Part shown: one piece after another, positions 53,699-62,834 of the stretch
Layout: each line of letters opens with the position of its first letter
Position numbering within the stretch: position 1 is the stretch's first letter
Source: Salinisphaera sp. T31B1
Lineage (GTDB): Bacteria; Pseudomonadota; Gammaproteobacteria; Nevskiales; Salinisphaeraceae
Direction: 5' to 3'
Assembly (NCBI RefSeq): GCF_040361275.1
Contig: NZ_APNH01000005.1
Span: 248,001 to 312,000 of the forward strand
DNA: 64,000 nt
Translations under genes and position numbers: made by a program
Notes under the pieces: model-generated
Databases searched by the model: none
What the model was told of the DNA's origin: nothing
What the model saw: the letters and a program-made list of their open reading frames with translations, nothing else

Positions 53699-54340
53699 CT
53701 AAATCTTTTCTGTCATACGCTTTCCGGCTGTTGCAGCTTGCCCCGAGGCCTCGCGCAGGATGCCCACGGCCGTGTAACCAAATAAGAGCGCGACCAGGGC
53801 CCCCACGATCCAATCGGGCCATGGCACGTTGAAGACGAGCACTAGGCCACCCGCGACTACGGTTGCGGCATTGCCAATGGCATCGTTACGCGTACATAGC
53901 CACATCGCCCGCATGTTGATGTCTTGGTGACGATAGCGCATTAGAAGGCCAGCGGAGGCCAGATTGGCCAGCAGCGCTATGAAGCCCATGCCGATCATAA
54001 TAGTGGCTACGGGCAATGCGCCGGTCACAATCTGATGAATCAATTGCGCACCAATGCCCGCCGCAAGTACAAGCTCAATCAAAGCATTTGTGAAACCGGC
54101 GCGGGTGCGAGCACGAAGCGTACGGTTGAGAGCGAATAGCCCGATCCCTAGACCCACCGCATCGATCAACATATCGACCGAATCGGCCTGCAGTGCGCTT
54201 GAGTGCGCCCAGAGGCCAACACTCATTTCGGCCACGAACATCACGGCATTGATTACCAGCGCCGCGATCAGGGCGCGTCGTTGTCCCCCGGACGCCTCAC
54301 TGAGATCGCCGGCAGAACAGCCACAGCAGCTCTCGGCCAT
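53699..54340 (-). CDS. CDF-superfamily-like cation transporter with N-terminal CCGC motif
   Basis: The protein has 213 residues from ATG 54340 and starts 'MAESCCGCSAGDL'. Five or six membrane helices follow. The CDF-type metal site is visible in 'HSSALQADSVDMLIDAVGLGIGLFAL' (D and D, in place of the HxxxD of Zn transporters) and 'AMWLCTRNDAIGNAATVV' (N-D for D). It lacks the C-terminal cytosolic domain of full CDF proteins. Similar short transporters accompany MerR-type Pb/Cd/Hg regulators. The substrate could be Cd, Pb, Co or Zn. It is divergent to the ZIP-like gene. Confidence 0.75.
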   Translation of the reverse strand: MAESCCGCSAGDLSEASGGQRRALIAALVINAVMFVAEMSVGLWAHSSALQADSVDMLIDAVGLGIGLFALNRTLRARTRAGFTNALIELVLAAGIGAQLIHQIVTGALPVATIMIGMGFIALLANLASAGLLMRYRHQDINMRAMWLCTRNDAIGNAATVVAGGLVLVFNVPWPDWIVGALVALLFGYTAVGILREASGQAATAGKRMTEKI

Positions 54341-54599
54341 CGTCGAATTCCTCGTCTGTTGTGTTGCCGCCTGGCTACAAAGTAGCGACCGACGCCAGCC
54401 GATCAGGGTATCAGTGCGATCCGTCGCACCGGACTCGCAAGATACTTGCTGATCGAGTGAATGGCGATAGCCGAAAAGCGTCGATCCGTACGATCGGACA
54501 ACGATCGCAACGCGGTAATAGTTTTTCAATACATAGCGCTACGGTTCAGCGTATGGGCGAGAACGTAGCCTGAACTCAATAATAAAGCATAGTAATACA

Positions 54600-54627
54600 T
54601 TGATTGTTATAAGTTTTTATATATAGT
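54600..54627 (+). promoter_or_regulatory. Promoter of the first ZIP-like gene
   Basis: TTGATT (54600-54605) and TATAGT (54622-54627) are separated by 16 AT-rich bases. The same boxes and spacing recur before the second ZIP-like gene (62765-62792) inside an otherwise diverged upstream region, so they are under selection or recently duplicated. Confidence 0.65.
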
Positions 54628-54670
54628 GCGCCGCAAGCAACCTGCCTGTATCGCTTGAGAAATATCCGAC

Positions 54671-55387
54671 GTGTACGTACAACCGCTGCTCTACACGCTG
54701 ATCCCGGTGGCCGCAGCCGCACTGTCCGGGGCAGTGGCCGCCGTTCGCGTTCCGGGCGAACAGGCGACTAGTGCTGTACAACACCTGGCCGCCGGCGTCG
54801 TATTCGCGGCGGCAGCTATTGAACTTGTTCCAGGGGTGCTGCACTCGGCACCGTTACCCGCCATTATAGGCTTCGCGCTCGGGATTGTGGTCATGTTTGC
54901 CCTGCGCCACCTCAGTGATGCCGCGGAGCGGCGAGCCGAGCGTCGGGGATTGCCACTGTCGATCGGGCTGATCGTGACCATCGGCATCGACTTTTTCATT
55001 GACGGCGTGGTGCTCGGCGCCGGCTTCACTAACGACAGCCAAACCGGAATCTTGCTCACCATCGCGATCACGCTGGAATATCTGTTCGTCGGCCTTTCCG
55101 TGGCCGCGACTCTGCCCACCCGGGCGCCGTGGGCATTAATCGCACTCCCTACTGGCCTCGCGCTGTTCACGATAGGTGGCACCGCGTTGGGGGTGGCAAT
55201 GCTCACCGGCGCCTCAAAGCCGGTTATGGCGGCCGTGTTGGGTTTTGGTGCCGTGGTCTTCATGTATTTGGTCACTGAGGAGCTTCTTGTCAAAGCGCAT
55301 GAGCAAGGCGACACCGCATTTGGATCGGCCACTTTCTTCGTCGGCTTCCTCTGCTATCTCCTGATTGAGCAGGCGCTCGCGACGTAG
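54671..55387 (+). CDS. Divergent ZIP-family metal transporter (copy 1)
   Basis: The 238-residue protein has eight predicted helices and no long loop. It is ZIP-like in layout ('ALSGAVAAVRVPG', 'QHLAAGVVFAAAAIELVPG', 'GIDFFIDGVVLGAGF', 'ITLEYLFVGLSVAATL'). The metal-site residues differ from ordinary ZIPs: the HNxPEG motif of helix 4 is IDFFIDG, and the HExPE motif of helix 5 is LEYLFVG. It therefore keeps acidic ligands but no His. Start is GTG. ZIPs usually import Zn, Fe or Mn; with this site the substrate and direction are uncertain. A second copy is at 62835. Confidence 0.75.
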   Translation: MYVQPLLYTLIPVAAAALSGAVAAVRVPGEQATSAVQHLAAGVVFAAAAIELVPGVLHSAPLPAIIGFALGIVVMFALRHLSDAAERRAERRGLPLSIGLIVTIGIDFFIDGVVLGAGFTNDSQTGILLTIAITLEYLFVGLSVAATLPTRAPWALIALPTGLALFTIGGTALGVAMLTGASKPVMAAVLGFGAVVFMYLVTEELLVKAHEQGDTAFGSATFFVGFLCYLLIEQALAT

Positions 55388-55619
55388 AGCATGCGGCGCT
55401 TGACTCGTCGTTTTGAGCGTCAGGCGCTTTCCATGCCTTTATCGGCCACGGGTGTTCGTGCGCACGGCTGTGAGGTCGCCATACTTCGAATGGCGTTCGC
55501 GGCAACGATCAGGACCGGCCGCCTGAAATTATGTAACCAGGGCCGACCGATTCATCGTGAAGTCGGTCGTACACGGCCTCGTCGCGCGATAAAGCGCGGC
55601 ATGTGTTTACACGGAGCAT

Positions 55620-56554
55620 GCCAAGAGTCACGAACAACGCCACCATCACAGCTCCGGCGTTTCGGCCGATGCCGACCGGCGCTATCTGTATACCGCGCTC
55701 GGATTGTTGATGGCGTTCATGGTCGTGGAAGTGATCGTCGGGCTCATCGCGCAGTCGCTGGCGCTGATCACGGACGCCGAACACATGCTCACCGACGCGG
55801 GCGCCATCGGTCGGTCTCTGGTGGCCATGCGGCTGGCCAGTCGGCCACCCAAAGGCCGATTCACCTTCGGTCTGAAACGCGCCGCAATCCTGAGCGCGCA
55901 GACCAACGGGCTGGTTCTTTTACTGCTGTCGATCTGGTTCCTGGTGGAGGGTGTCATTCGACTGATTGAGCCGCCGCAGGTCAACGGATTGTTGGTCGGC
56001 ATCGTCGCGCTGGTCGGCATCGTGGTGAACCTGGCCGCGACCTGGGCGCTGAGCCGTGCCAGTCGCGAGAGTCTCAACGACGAGGGCAGTTTCCAGCATA
56101 TCCTGACCGATCTATATGCGTTTATTGCGACCGCGATCGCCGGTTTTCTGATTTTCTGGACCGGCTGGACGCGCTGGCCGCCCTGACCGTGGCCGCGCTC
56201 ATGCTCAAGGCCGGCTACGGTCTGGTCCGCGAATCGGGACGTGTCTTTCTCGAGGCCGCGCCCGTGGGGCTCGACCCGTCAACACTGGAATCGGCCATCC
56301 GCGAAGTGCCGGGCGTGCGCAACGTGCGCGATCTGCATGTCTGGGAGGTGACTTCTGGCATGCCGTGCTTGTCGGCCGAGATCCACGTCGATGAAGGGAT
56401 CGATTGTCATGGGATTCGTCGCTCGGTGGACGCGATGCTGCACGAGCGTTTCGACATCGCCCACAGCACGCTGCAAACCGAACACGTATCGTCGACCGGC
56501 GAGATCGAGACCGATCCCCATCATGTCTGTGTATTCGAGCAGCCGGCTTCGTAA
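55620..56554 (+). pseudogene. Frameshifted CDF zinc/cobalt transporter
   Basis: The translation follows the intact CDF gene at 60103 almost from end to end ('SADADRRYLYTALGLLMAFMVVEV', 'RESLNDEGSFQHILTDLYAFIATAIAGF'), but the reading frame changes near 56165. Compared with the intact copy, ten bases between two CTGG repeats are missing, giving 'FWTGWTRWPP' and a stop at 56186. The rest continues in another frame from 56189 ('ALMLKAGYGLVRESGRVFLEAAP...'). The N-terminal ATG of the intact copy is also not present in frame. The gene is dead or makes two fragments. Confidence 0.85.
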
Positions 56555-56713
56555 GCCGTATGCGCGCGGTGTTTGCGCTGTAAGCGCTCACGTGAAGTCG
56601 TAGGCACGATGGTTGCCATGCCCGCCAGATACGCCTGCGTCGATTCCGGGCGGCGTGGGTCCGGTCCGCCGAACTCGAACGGCGCGAAGTCGAGGGGCTA
56701 TAAACTCACGCGC

Positions 56714-57136
56714 TCAATGCGCGTCATGCAGGCATTGGTCGTGATCGGCCAGGATCTCGATCACCCGGCAATCGCGAACCCGGCCGTGCCGATCGCAATC
56801 GGCCATGCGCTCCAGTTCCTCTTTCAACGCCGTCAAGCGTGCGATGCGGCTGTCAATCGCCGCGAGCTGGGCGGTCGCGATGGCATCGGCCTGTTCACAG
56901 GAGCGCATCGGATGGTGCTGCATCTCGATCAATGTCCGGATGGCGTCGACCTCGAAACCGAGTTCGCGCGCATGCCGGATGAAGCGTAGTTGTTGGGCCG
57001 CCTCGGCGCCGTAGCACCGCCGATTACTGGCGGTGCGCGGCGGCTCGGGCAACAGACCGATCTGCTCGTAATACCGGATCGTCGGGATCTTCACCCCACT
57101 GGTTTCGGCCACCTGACCGATCGACAAGGTAGTCAC
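56714..57136 (-). CDS. MerR-family regulator of Cd/Zn/Pb (CadR/ZntR-like)
   Basis: This 140-residue protein starts with GTG 57136 behind 'aggagg'. It has the MerR winged helix ('IGQVAETSGVKIPTIRYYEQIGLL') and Cys at 80, 114 and 123 ('HPMRSCEQADA', 'MADCDRHGRVRDCRVIEIL'), the three-Cys pattern of divalent-metal sensors. A His in the metal loop and a C-terminal 'DHDQCLHDAH' tail add ligands. It is divergent from the two-HMA ATPase, whose promoter (57237-57267) has its dyad, as does its own upstream region (57152-57166). Confidence 0.87.
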   Translation of the reverse strand: MTTLSIGQVAETSGVKIPTIRYYEQIGLLPEPPRTASNRRCYGAEAAQQLRFIRHARELGFEVDAIRTLIEMQHHPMRSCEQADAIATAQLAAIDSRIARLTALKEELERMADCDRHGRVRDCRVIEILADHDQCLHDAH

Positions 57137-57151
57137 GGTTTCCTCCTTATC

Positions 57152-57166
57152 CTATAGCCGCTATAG
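57152..57166 (-). promoter_or_regulatory. ctatag-ccg-ctatag palindrome before the CadR/ZntR-like gene
   Basis: This perfect 6-3-6 palindrome, 16 bases upstream of the GTG, matches the half-sites in the ATPase promoter. It probably mediates autoregulation. Confidence 0.7.
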
Positions 57167-57236
57167 ATATAGAGATTGGATGTCGCCGCGTCAACCATCA
57201 AGCCTTGTAGAAAATCAAGGCGTCGATAAATAACGC

Positions 57237-57267
57237 TTGATCCTATAGCGGCTAGAGCATTTAAGGT
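57237..57267 (+). promoter_or_regulatory. MerR-type promoter of the Cd/Zn ATPase
   Basis: TTGATC (57237-57242) and TAAGGT (57262-57267) are 19 bases apart. The spacer holds ctatag-cgg-ctagag, close to the CadR/ZntR operator class. The ATPase ATG follows 36 bases later. Confidence 0.82.
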
Positions 57268-57302
57268 CTGAGGGCATTGAAGCACCGACGACGGATCGAG
57301 TC

Positions 57303-59879
57303 ATGAGCACATTGGTAAACCAGAACCGCTATCGCATCGACGGCATGGATTGCGCGAGCTGTGCGGCCAAGATCGAAGGCGCGGCACGCCGTGTCAAAGG
57401 CGTGAATCACGTCGACGTATCGGTGGCGGCCCGCAGCATGACCATCGAGCATGACGACGAGGTCCGACTGGACAAACTGGAAAAACGGATCCGCACGTTG
57501 GGCTATGGCGCCCGCCGATTGGCTGCCGACGAAGGCTTGTCGCCGAGCGCCGAGTCGGCATGCTGCGAGCACGAGCACCGCCATGGCCAATGCGGGCATG
57601 GAGAGCCGGATGCGTTCGATGCCCCGCTGGAAAGCGATGACCAGAGGCGTGTTACGCGCTATCAGGTCCACGGCATGGACTGCGCCAGCTGCGCAGCCAA
57701 GATCGATGGCGCCGCTCGGCGTGTTAACGGTGTGGACGAGGTACAGGTGTCGGTTGCGACAACGAGCATGAGCGTTCGTCACGCGCCCGACGCGAACCTC
57801 GCCCGCCTTGAAAAACGCATCGGCGCGCTGGGGTATGGTGTCCAGCGACTGACCGCGAACGCACCGCCGTCCGACGCGCAAGCGCCGTGCGGTTGTGGCC
57901 ATGATCACGCATCGTCTCACGATGAGCCGGCGGCCGATAGCGACAAAGCATCCAGCCCACCGCCTTGGTATCGCCATGCGAAGATCATGACGACCGCAGC
58001 CTGTGGCGCGGCGCTCGCGGTCGCGTTTGGATTGTCGCAGGTGATGCCGGCCTATGCCGTCTTCTTCTTTGGCGTTGCCATGCTGATCGGGCTGATACCG
58101 GTGGCGCGCCGGGCCATCACGGGCGCGCTGCTGGCCGGTACGCCGTTCTCGATCGAGATGCTGATGACCATTGCCGCGGTCGGCGCGGTCGCACTAGGCG
58201 CCACCCGCGAAGCAGCGGTCGTGGTGTTGCTTTTCCTGATCGGCGAATGGCTCGAAGGCGTCGCGGCCGGGCGGGCGCGGTCGAGCATTTCGGCGCTCGC
58301 CGACCTGGTACCCAAGACCGCACGGATCGTCGATCCGCAAGGCACAATCCGCGAAGTTGCTGCCGACACGCTCGACAAAGGCGTGACGGTTCTGGTCCGA
58401 CCGGGCGATCGCATCCCCGCGGACGGCACGGTCATCGACGGTGAGAGTGCGGTTGATCAGGCGCCGGTTACGGGCGAGAGCACGCCGGTCACCAAACGAG
58501 TCGACGATTCGGTCTTTGCCGGGACGATCAACGGTGCGGCCGCGCTTCATATCCGCGTGACCGCCGCCGCCCAGGACAACACGATCGCCCGCGTCGTGCG
58601 GCTCGTGGAAGAGGCCCAGGAATCCAAGACCCCCACTGAACGCTTCATCGATCGCTTCGCCCGTTACTACACGCCGGCGGTCGTCGCCGTGGCGGCCCTT
58701 GTGGCCATCGTGCCGCCTCTGGCGTTTGGTGCTGCGTGGAGCGTTTGGATATACAAAGCGCTGGCGATTCTCTTGATCGGCTGCCCGTGCGCGCTGGTTA
58801 TTTCCACGCCGGCCGCAGTCGCGGCTGCCTTGTCGGCGGGCGCCCGGCGCGGCCTGTTGATCAAAGGCGGCGCGGTACTGGAAACACTCGGTACTATCGG
58901 TGCCGTGGCCTTCGACAAGACCGGCACGCTAACCGAGGGCAAGCCGCGCGTGACCGACATCGTCGCGCTCGGCGACCACGACGAGAACGAGATCTTGCGT
59001 CTGGCGGCCGCCCTGGAACAGAGCGCGAGCCATCCGCTGGCCGCGGCCATTGTGGACGCCGCTCGCCGGCGCGCGATCACGATTCCGGGCGTCGAACGCG
59101 CCGCGGCCGTCCAGGGCCAGGGCATCACCGCCGATCTGAGCGAGCGCAGACTGTTTCTCGGCTCGCTGACTGCCGCCCGTGAGCGAGCCGCGATCGATAC
59201 GGCCACCACGTCGCGGATTCAGGCACTCAACGACGAGGGTAAGAGCGTGGCAGTGCTGGTCGCCGACGATCAGGTGATGGGCGTGCTCGCCCTGCGTGAC
59301 GAACCTCGGCCCGAGGCCGCCGCGGCCCTGGGCGAGCTAGCGCGGCGGGGGGTGCAGTCGGTTATGCTGACCGGTGACAACGCGCGTACCGCCAAAGCGA
59401 TCGGTCGTCGTCTTGATATTGAGGTGCACGCCGATCTCATGCCCAAAGACAAGCAGCGGATCGTGCGGGAACGTCAGGCTCAGGACGTGCACGTCGCCAA
59501 AGTGGGCGATGGCATCAATGACGCGCCGGCGCTGGCGGCCGCCGATGTCGGTATCGCGATGGGCGGTGGCACCGACGTCGCGCTCGAGACCGGTGATGCG
59601 GCAAGCCTGCACGGTGATTTGCGCGATGTGGGCGACATGATTGCGCTCTCCCGGCGCACGATGGCCAACATCCGCCAGAACATCGGTATCGCTTTCGGCC
59701 TGAAGGCTGTTTTCTTGGTGACCACGATCGTTGGGCTGACCGGTCTATGGCCGGCGATCCTGGCCGACACCGGCGCGACTGTGCTGGTGACCGCCAACGC
59801 GTTGCGTCTTTTGCGTACCCCTCGGCGATCGCGCAGGACGAAACCGGTATCGGCATCCCGTGAATTAGCCCAAGCGTAG
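57303..59879 (+). CDS. cadA: Cd/Zn/Pb-exporting P1B-type ATPase with two HMA domains
   Basis: This 858-residue ATPase has two N-terminal HMA domains, each with CASC ('GMDCASCAAKIEGAARRV', C17/C20, and 'GMDCASCAAKIDGAARRV', C127/C130). Each is followed by a His/Cys-rich linker ('CCEHEHRHGQCGHGE', 'CGCGHDHASSHDE'). The core has CPC at 494-496 ('LIGCPCALVISTPAA'), '[11 protein letters not shown]', 'ASHPLAAAIV', 'GDGINDAPALAAADVG' and a final helix with the K/D of ZntA-like pumps. It belongs to the Zn2+/Cd2+/Pb2+ branch. Expression is probably controlled by the divergent MerR-type gene. Confidence 0.93.
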   Translation: MSTLVNQNRYRIDGMDCASCAAKIEGAARRVKGVNHVDVSVAARSMTIEHDDEVRLDKLEKRIRTLGYGARRLAADEGLSPSAESACCEHEHRHGQCGHGEPDAFDAPLESDDQRRVTRYQVHGMDCASCAAKIDGAARRVNGVDEVQVSVATTSMSVRHAPDANLARLEKRIGALGYGVQRLTANAPPSDAQAPCGCGHDHASSHDEPAADSDKASSPPPWYRHAKIMTTAACGAALAVAFGLSQVMPAYAVFFFGVAMLIGLIPVARRAITGALLAGTPFSIEMLMTIAAVGAVALGATREAAVVVLLFLIGEWLEGVAAGRARSSISALADLVPKTARIVDPQGTIREVAADTLDKGVTVLVRPGDRIPADGTVIDGESAVDQAPVTGESTPVTKRVDDSVFAGTINGAAALHIRVTAAAQDNTIARVVRLVEEAQESKTPTERFIDRFARYYTPAVVAVAALVAIVPPLAFGAAWSVWIYKALAILLIGCPCALVISTPAAVAAALSAGARRGLLIKGGAVLETLGTIGAVAFDKTGTLTEGKPRVTDIVALGDHDENEILRLAAALEQSASHPLAAAIVDAARRRAITIPGVERAAAVQGQGITADLSERRLFLGSLTAARERAAIDTATTSRIQALNDEGKSVAVLVADDQVMGVLALRDEPRPEAAAALGELARRGVQSVMLTGDNARTAKAIGRRLDIEVHADLMPKDKQRIVRERQAQDVHVAKVGDGINDAPALAAADVGIAMGGGTDVALETGDAASLHGDLRDVGDMIALSRRTMANIRQNIGIAFGLKAVFLVTTIVGLTGLWPAILADTGATVLVTANALRLLRTPRRSRRTKPVSASRELAQA

Positions 59880-60102
59880 TCGTCGACGGGCGGCTGTGGC
59901 CTTGGTTGAAGGGCTCATCGCTTTTGACTGGAGCCCACTCGGAATTAACGAAAATTGCATCGACTTTCTTGAGACGGATTAGGGCCGCAATATGTGTAAC
60001 GCCATCATGCAAACATATATTCAACTGTAACAATGAAAATCCACTCAGCGGAACACCACACAGCGTATCGGTCGTTCGAGCGCAGCGAAAACGGAGCTTC
60101 TT

Positions 60103-61056
60103 ATGAGTCATGATCATAGTCATCACGATCACGGACATGCCATTTCTGCCGATGCGGATCGACGCTATCTGTATACCGCCCTCGGGCTGTTAGTCGCCTT
60201 CATGGTGGTCGAGGTCGTGGTCGGTATTATCGTCAATTCGCTGGCATTGATCGCGGACGCCGGCCATATGCTCACCGACGCGGGCGCGATTGGGCTGGCA
60301 CTCGTTGCCATGCGCCTGGCAAGCCGGCCCGCCAGCGGGCGATTCACATTCGGGCTAAAGCGGTCTGAAATCCTGAGCGCACAAGCCAACGGCATCACGC
60401 TGCTGCTGTTATCGGTGTGGTTCGTCATCGAGGGCGTCATGCGGCTAGTCGCACCGCCGCAGGTCGACGGGTTGTTTGTCGGGGTGGTGGCGCTTGTCGG
60501 CATCGTGTTCAATCTCGGCGCGACCTGGGCTCTGAGCAAGGCCAATCGCGAAAGCCTCAACGTCGAAGGCAGTTTTCAGCATATCCTGACCGACCTCTAT
60601 GCTTTTATTGCGACCGCGATTGCGGGCTTTGCCATCTGGTGGACCGGCTGGTATCGCCTGGACGCGGTGGCCGCGCTGATCGTGGCCGGGCTGATGTTCA
60701 AGGCCGGCATCGGTCTTGTGCGTGAATCCGGGCGCGTCTTCCTTGAGGCCGCGCCCGCCGGCCTGCATCCGACAACCCTGGATGCCGCCATCCGCGACGT
60801 GCCCGGCGTCTTGGGCGTCGAGGATCTGCATGTTTGGGAAGTTACGTCGGGCATGGCCTGCCTGTCGGGCGATATTCTGGTCGGCACGAACGCCGACTGC
60901 CATGCGATCCGGCGCGCCGTCCAAACGATGCTGCACGACGACTTCAAGATTGAGCACAGTACGCTCCAGGCCGAACATGTGACTGATGACTCGGCGCGTA
61001 TCGGTACAAGGGAAGGTCCGGGCGATTCCTGTGTGTTCGCTGGCGGGCACGCATAA
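60103..61056 (+). CDS. CDF-family zinc/cobalt/cadmium efflux transporter (CzcD-like)
   Basis: This 317-residue transporter has six membrane helices and a C-terminal cytosolic ferredoxin-like domain ('VPGVLGVEDLHVWEVTSGMACLSGDIL'). The His-rich N terminus ('MSHDHSHHDHGHA') and the HxxxD and DxxxD sites ('ADAGHMLTDAGAIG', 'HILTDLYAFIATAIAG') are intact. CDF proteins exchange divalent cations for protons. The frameshifted copy at 55620 is a close paralogue. It begins 223 bases after the ATPase gene and may have its own promoter. Confidence 0.9.
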   Translation: MSHDHSHHDHGHAISADADRRYLYTALGLLVAFMVVEVVVGIIVNSLALIADAGHMLTDAGAIGLALVAMRLASRPASGRFTFGLKRSEILSAQANGITLLLLSVWFVIEGVMRLVAPPQVDGLFVGVVALVGIVFNLGATWALSKANRESLNVEGSFQHILTDLYAFIATAIAGFAIWWTGWYRLDAVAALIVAGLMFKAGIGLVRESGRVFLEAAPAGLHPTTLDAAIRDVPGVLGVEDLHVWEVTSGMACLSGDILVGTNADCHAIRRAVQTMLHDDFKIEHSTLQAEHVTDDSARIGTREGPGDSCVFAGGHA

Positions 61057-61157
61057 ACGGTGTCGGCCGCGCGCTCTACTAGGCCCGCAACTGCCTTGCC
61101 CCTGTCCCGGGCGCTTTGATGGCGCCACTGATCTAAACGCGATCCCTTGAGGGTTCG

Positions 61158-61598
61158 ATGCTCGTCTGGCTGAAGGTCTTTCATATCACTTTCATGGTCA
61201 TTTGGCTGGCCGGCCTGGTCAGCCTGCCGCGCTTGTTCGTGTATCACGCCGGCGCGAAAGACCGACCAAGAAGTGATCAGAGCTCCGTGCTCTTGGCGGG
61301 TACGATCGAGCGGAATCTATCGCGGCTGATGTCGGTCGGAGCAGGCGTCACGATCATTGCCGGGGTGTGGATGCTGGTTCTCCTCGGGGGAAGCTGGATC
61401 GCTCACAACGGCTGGTTTCATGCCAAGCTCGTTCTCGTCCTACTTCTGCTCGGCTTCCATGGCTGGTGCCAGTTGCAAAACAAGAAATTTCGCGAAAACC
61501 GCAATCACGGCACGCGGGGTTACTTTCAGGCCATGAGCGCGATGCCCATCGTGTTGCTGTTCCTGATTCTCTCGCTCGTCGAGATCAAGCCTTTTTAG
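61158..61598 (+). CDS. HemJ-like protoporphyrinogen oxidase / CopD-family membrane protein
   Basis: The 146-residue, four-helix membrane protein matches HemJ (UPF0093), which oxidises protoporphyrinogen IX in haem synthesis: 'WLKVFHITFMVIWLAGLVSLPRLFVYH' with the conserved His, 'RLMSVGAGVTIIAGVWML', 'WFHAKLVLVLLLLGFHGWCQ' and 'FRENRNHGTRGYFQAMSAMP'. Its presence in a metal island may reflect the sensitivity of haem enzymes to cobalt or zinc, or simply a hitch-hiking gene. The CopD-like fold is the alternative reading. Confidence 0.8.
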   Translation: MLVWLKVFHITFMVIWLAGLVSLPRLFVYHAGAKDRPRSDQSSVLLAGTIERNLSRLMSVGAGVTIIAGVWMLVLLGGSWIAHNGWFHAKLVLVLLLLGFHGWCQLQNKKFRENRNHGTRGYFQAMSAMPIVLLFLILSLVEIKPF

Positions 61599-61629
61599 GC
61601 TTCCATGGGTTGAGTAGCCGGGAGTTCAT

Positions 61630-62286
61630 ATGGCGTGGGACAAAAACGAGTTTCGCAAGCGCTACAACACACTGGCCCGTATCTACGACCCCGGATTGGG
61701 GTTGTATCGAGCTGTTGGTTTGCGTATCGAGACATATCGACAAGAGACCGTTGCTGCGTTGCAACTTCGGCCGGGCGATACCGTGGTCGATCTGGGATGT
61801 GGTACCGGTTTGAATTTCTCGTATTTACATGCCGCGGTCGGTGACTCCGGTCATATTATCGGTGTGGATCTAACACCGGCGATGTTGGCAAAGGCGAAGC
61901 ATCGCGTACAGAAGGCCGGATGGAATAATGTGACGTTGATCGAGGCGGACATGTCAACGTTCTATTTGCCGCCGCAGGCGAACGGCATTTTATCGACCCT
62001 GGCGCTGGCCACTGTGCCCGATTACGGCGACGTGGTCGCGAAAGTCGCATCCTCTGTGAATGCGGGCGCGCGGATTGCCAATTTTGAGTTGCAATGGCCG
62101 GAGCGCTGGCCAACCTGGCTGGCTCGGTTGGCTGTCTTTTTGAATCGGCCGGCCGGGGTGACACCCGATATCGTCAGGCGCCGACCGGCGACTGCGATCG
62201 AACGGTACTTCGAGCAGGTTGAGACCCGCGAACTTTATTTTGGCGCCGCTTATATCTGTTCCGGTACGGCTCCGAAAGAAAACTAA
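61630..62286 (+). CDS. Class I SAM-dependent methyltransferase
   Basis: This 218-residue Rossmann-fold enzyme has motif I 'TVVDLGCGTGLNFSYL', motif II 'IIGVDLTPAMLAKAKHRV' and 'VTLIEADMSTFYLP'. It resembles the UbiE/COQ5-like or phosphatidylethanolamine methyltransferase-like groups ('RYNTLARIYDPGLGLYRA', 'FYLPPQANGILSTLALATVPDY'). The methyl acceptor is unknown. It lies 31 bases after the HemJ-like gene and is probably co-transcribed with it. Confidence 0.82.
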   Translation: MAWDKNEFRKRYNTLARIYDPGLGLYRAVGLRIETYRQETVAALQLRPGDTVVDLGCGTGLNFSYLHAAVGDSGHIIGVDLTPAMLAKAKHRVQKAGWNNVTLIEADMSTFYLPPQANGILSTLALATVPDYGDVVAKVASSVNAGARIANFELQWPERWPTWLARLAVFLNRPAGVTPDIVRRRPATAIERYFEQVETRELYFGAAYICSGTAPKEN

Positions 62287-62764
62287 TCACGAGTGCGAGT
62301 ACCGCCCAAACCAGGCGCAAAATCACGTTTTTTCCTCGTCCATGCGCGATTTTTAGACCGTTCAGGCTGCATCCCAAGCCGTAGTGCGTTCTGAAAACGG
62401 ATAGAAGCAAATCGCCAAGCTCGCCAATGGGTCGCCAATCGACCGGCCCACCACCCGTGGAACAAGGCGTTTAGCACGAGACCAAGCAATACGGCGCTCG
62501 CTAGGTTAGTTATCGTGCTGAGTCGGGTGTTCTTGAGTTAGGTATTTGCCTGCGCGGTAGCGGTCGCCACGAGACGTAAGGGTATAAGTGCGGCCTTATT
62601 CTTAAAACACCGAGCCATCCGTGGGCGTCGCAAGATTGGAAAGTGTCGATGCACGTAAAGGACAACAATCCCCACGCGGTAATAGGGTATTCAATACCGC
62701 GTACCGCGATTTGGCAGACACAGGACAACACAGCTCGGACTTAATAATAAAGCATCATAATACG
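62287..62764. other. Intergenic region with duplicated ZIP upstream sequence
   Basis: I see no credible gene in these ~480 bases. The stretch from about 62643 onward is recognisably related to the region before the first ZIP-like gene (for example cgcggtaatag and taataataaagca in both), so an upstream segment was duplicated together with the gene. Confidence 0.55.
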
Positions 62765-62792
62765 TTGAATTAATTATTATTTTATATATAGT
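62765..62792 (+). promoter_or_regulatory. Promoter of the second ZIP-like gene
   Basis: TTGAAT (62765-62770) and TATAGT (62787-62792) are 16 bases apart, as before the first copy (54600-54627). Confidence 0.65.
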
Positions 62793-62834
62793 GCCCCCTC
62801 AGTGTCTACAGGTTCCGCTTGAGGGAACCCTGCC

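Noticed and set aside
62283-62489. A 68-codon minus-strand frame after the methyltransferase
   Set aside because: No resemblance to known proteins, no ribosome site, and it falls in a duplicated intergenic region.
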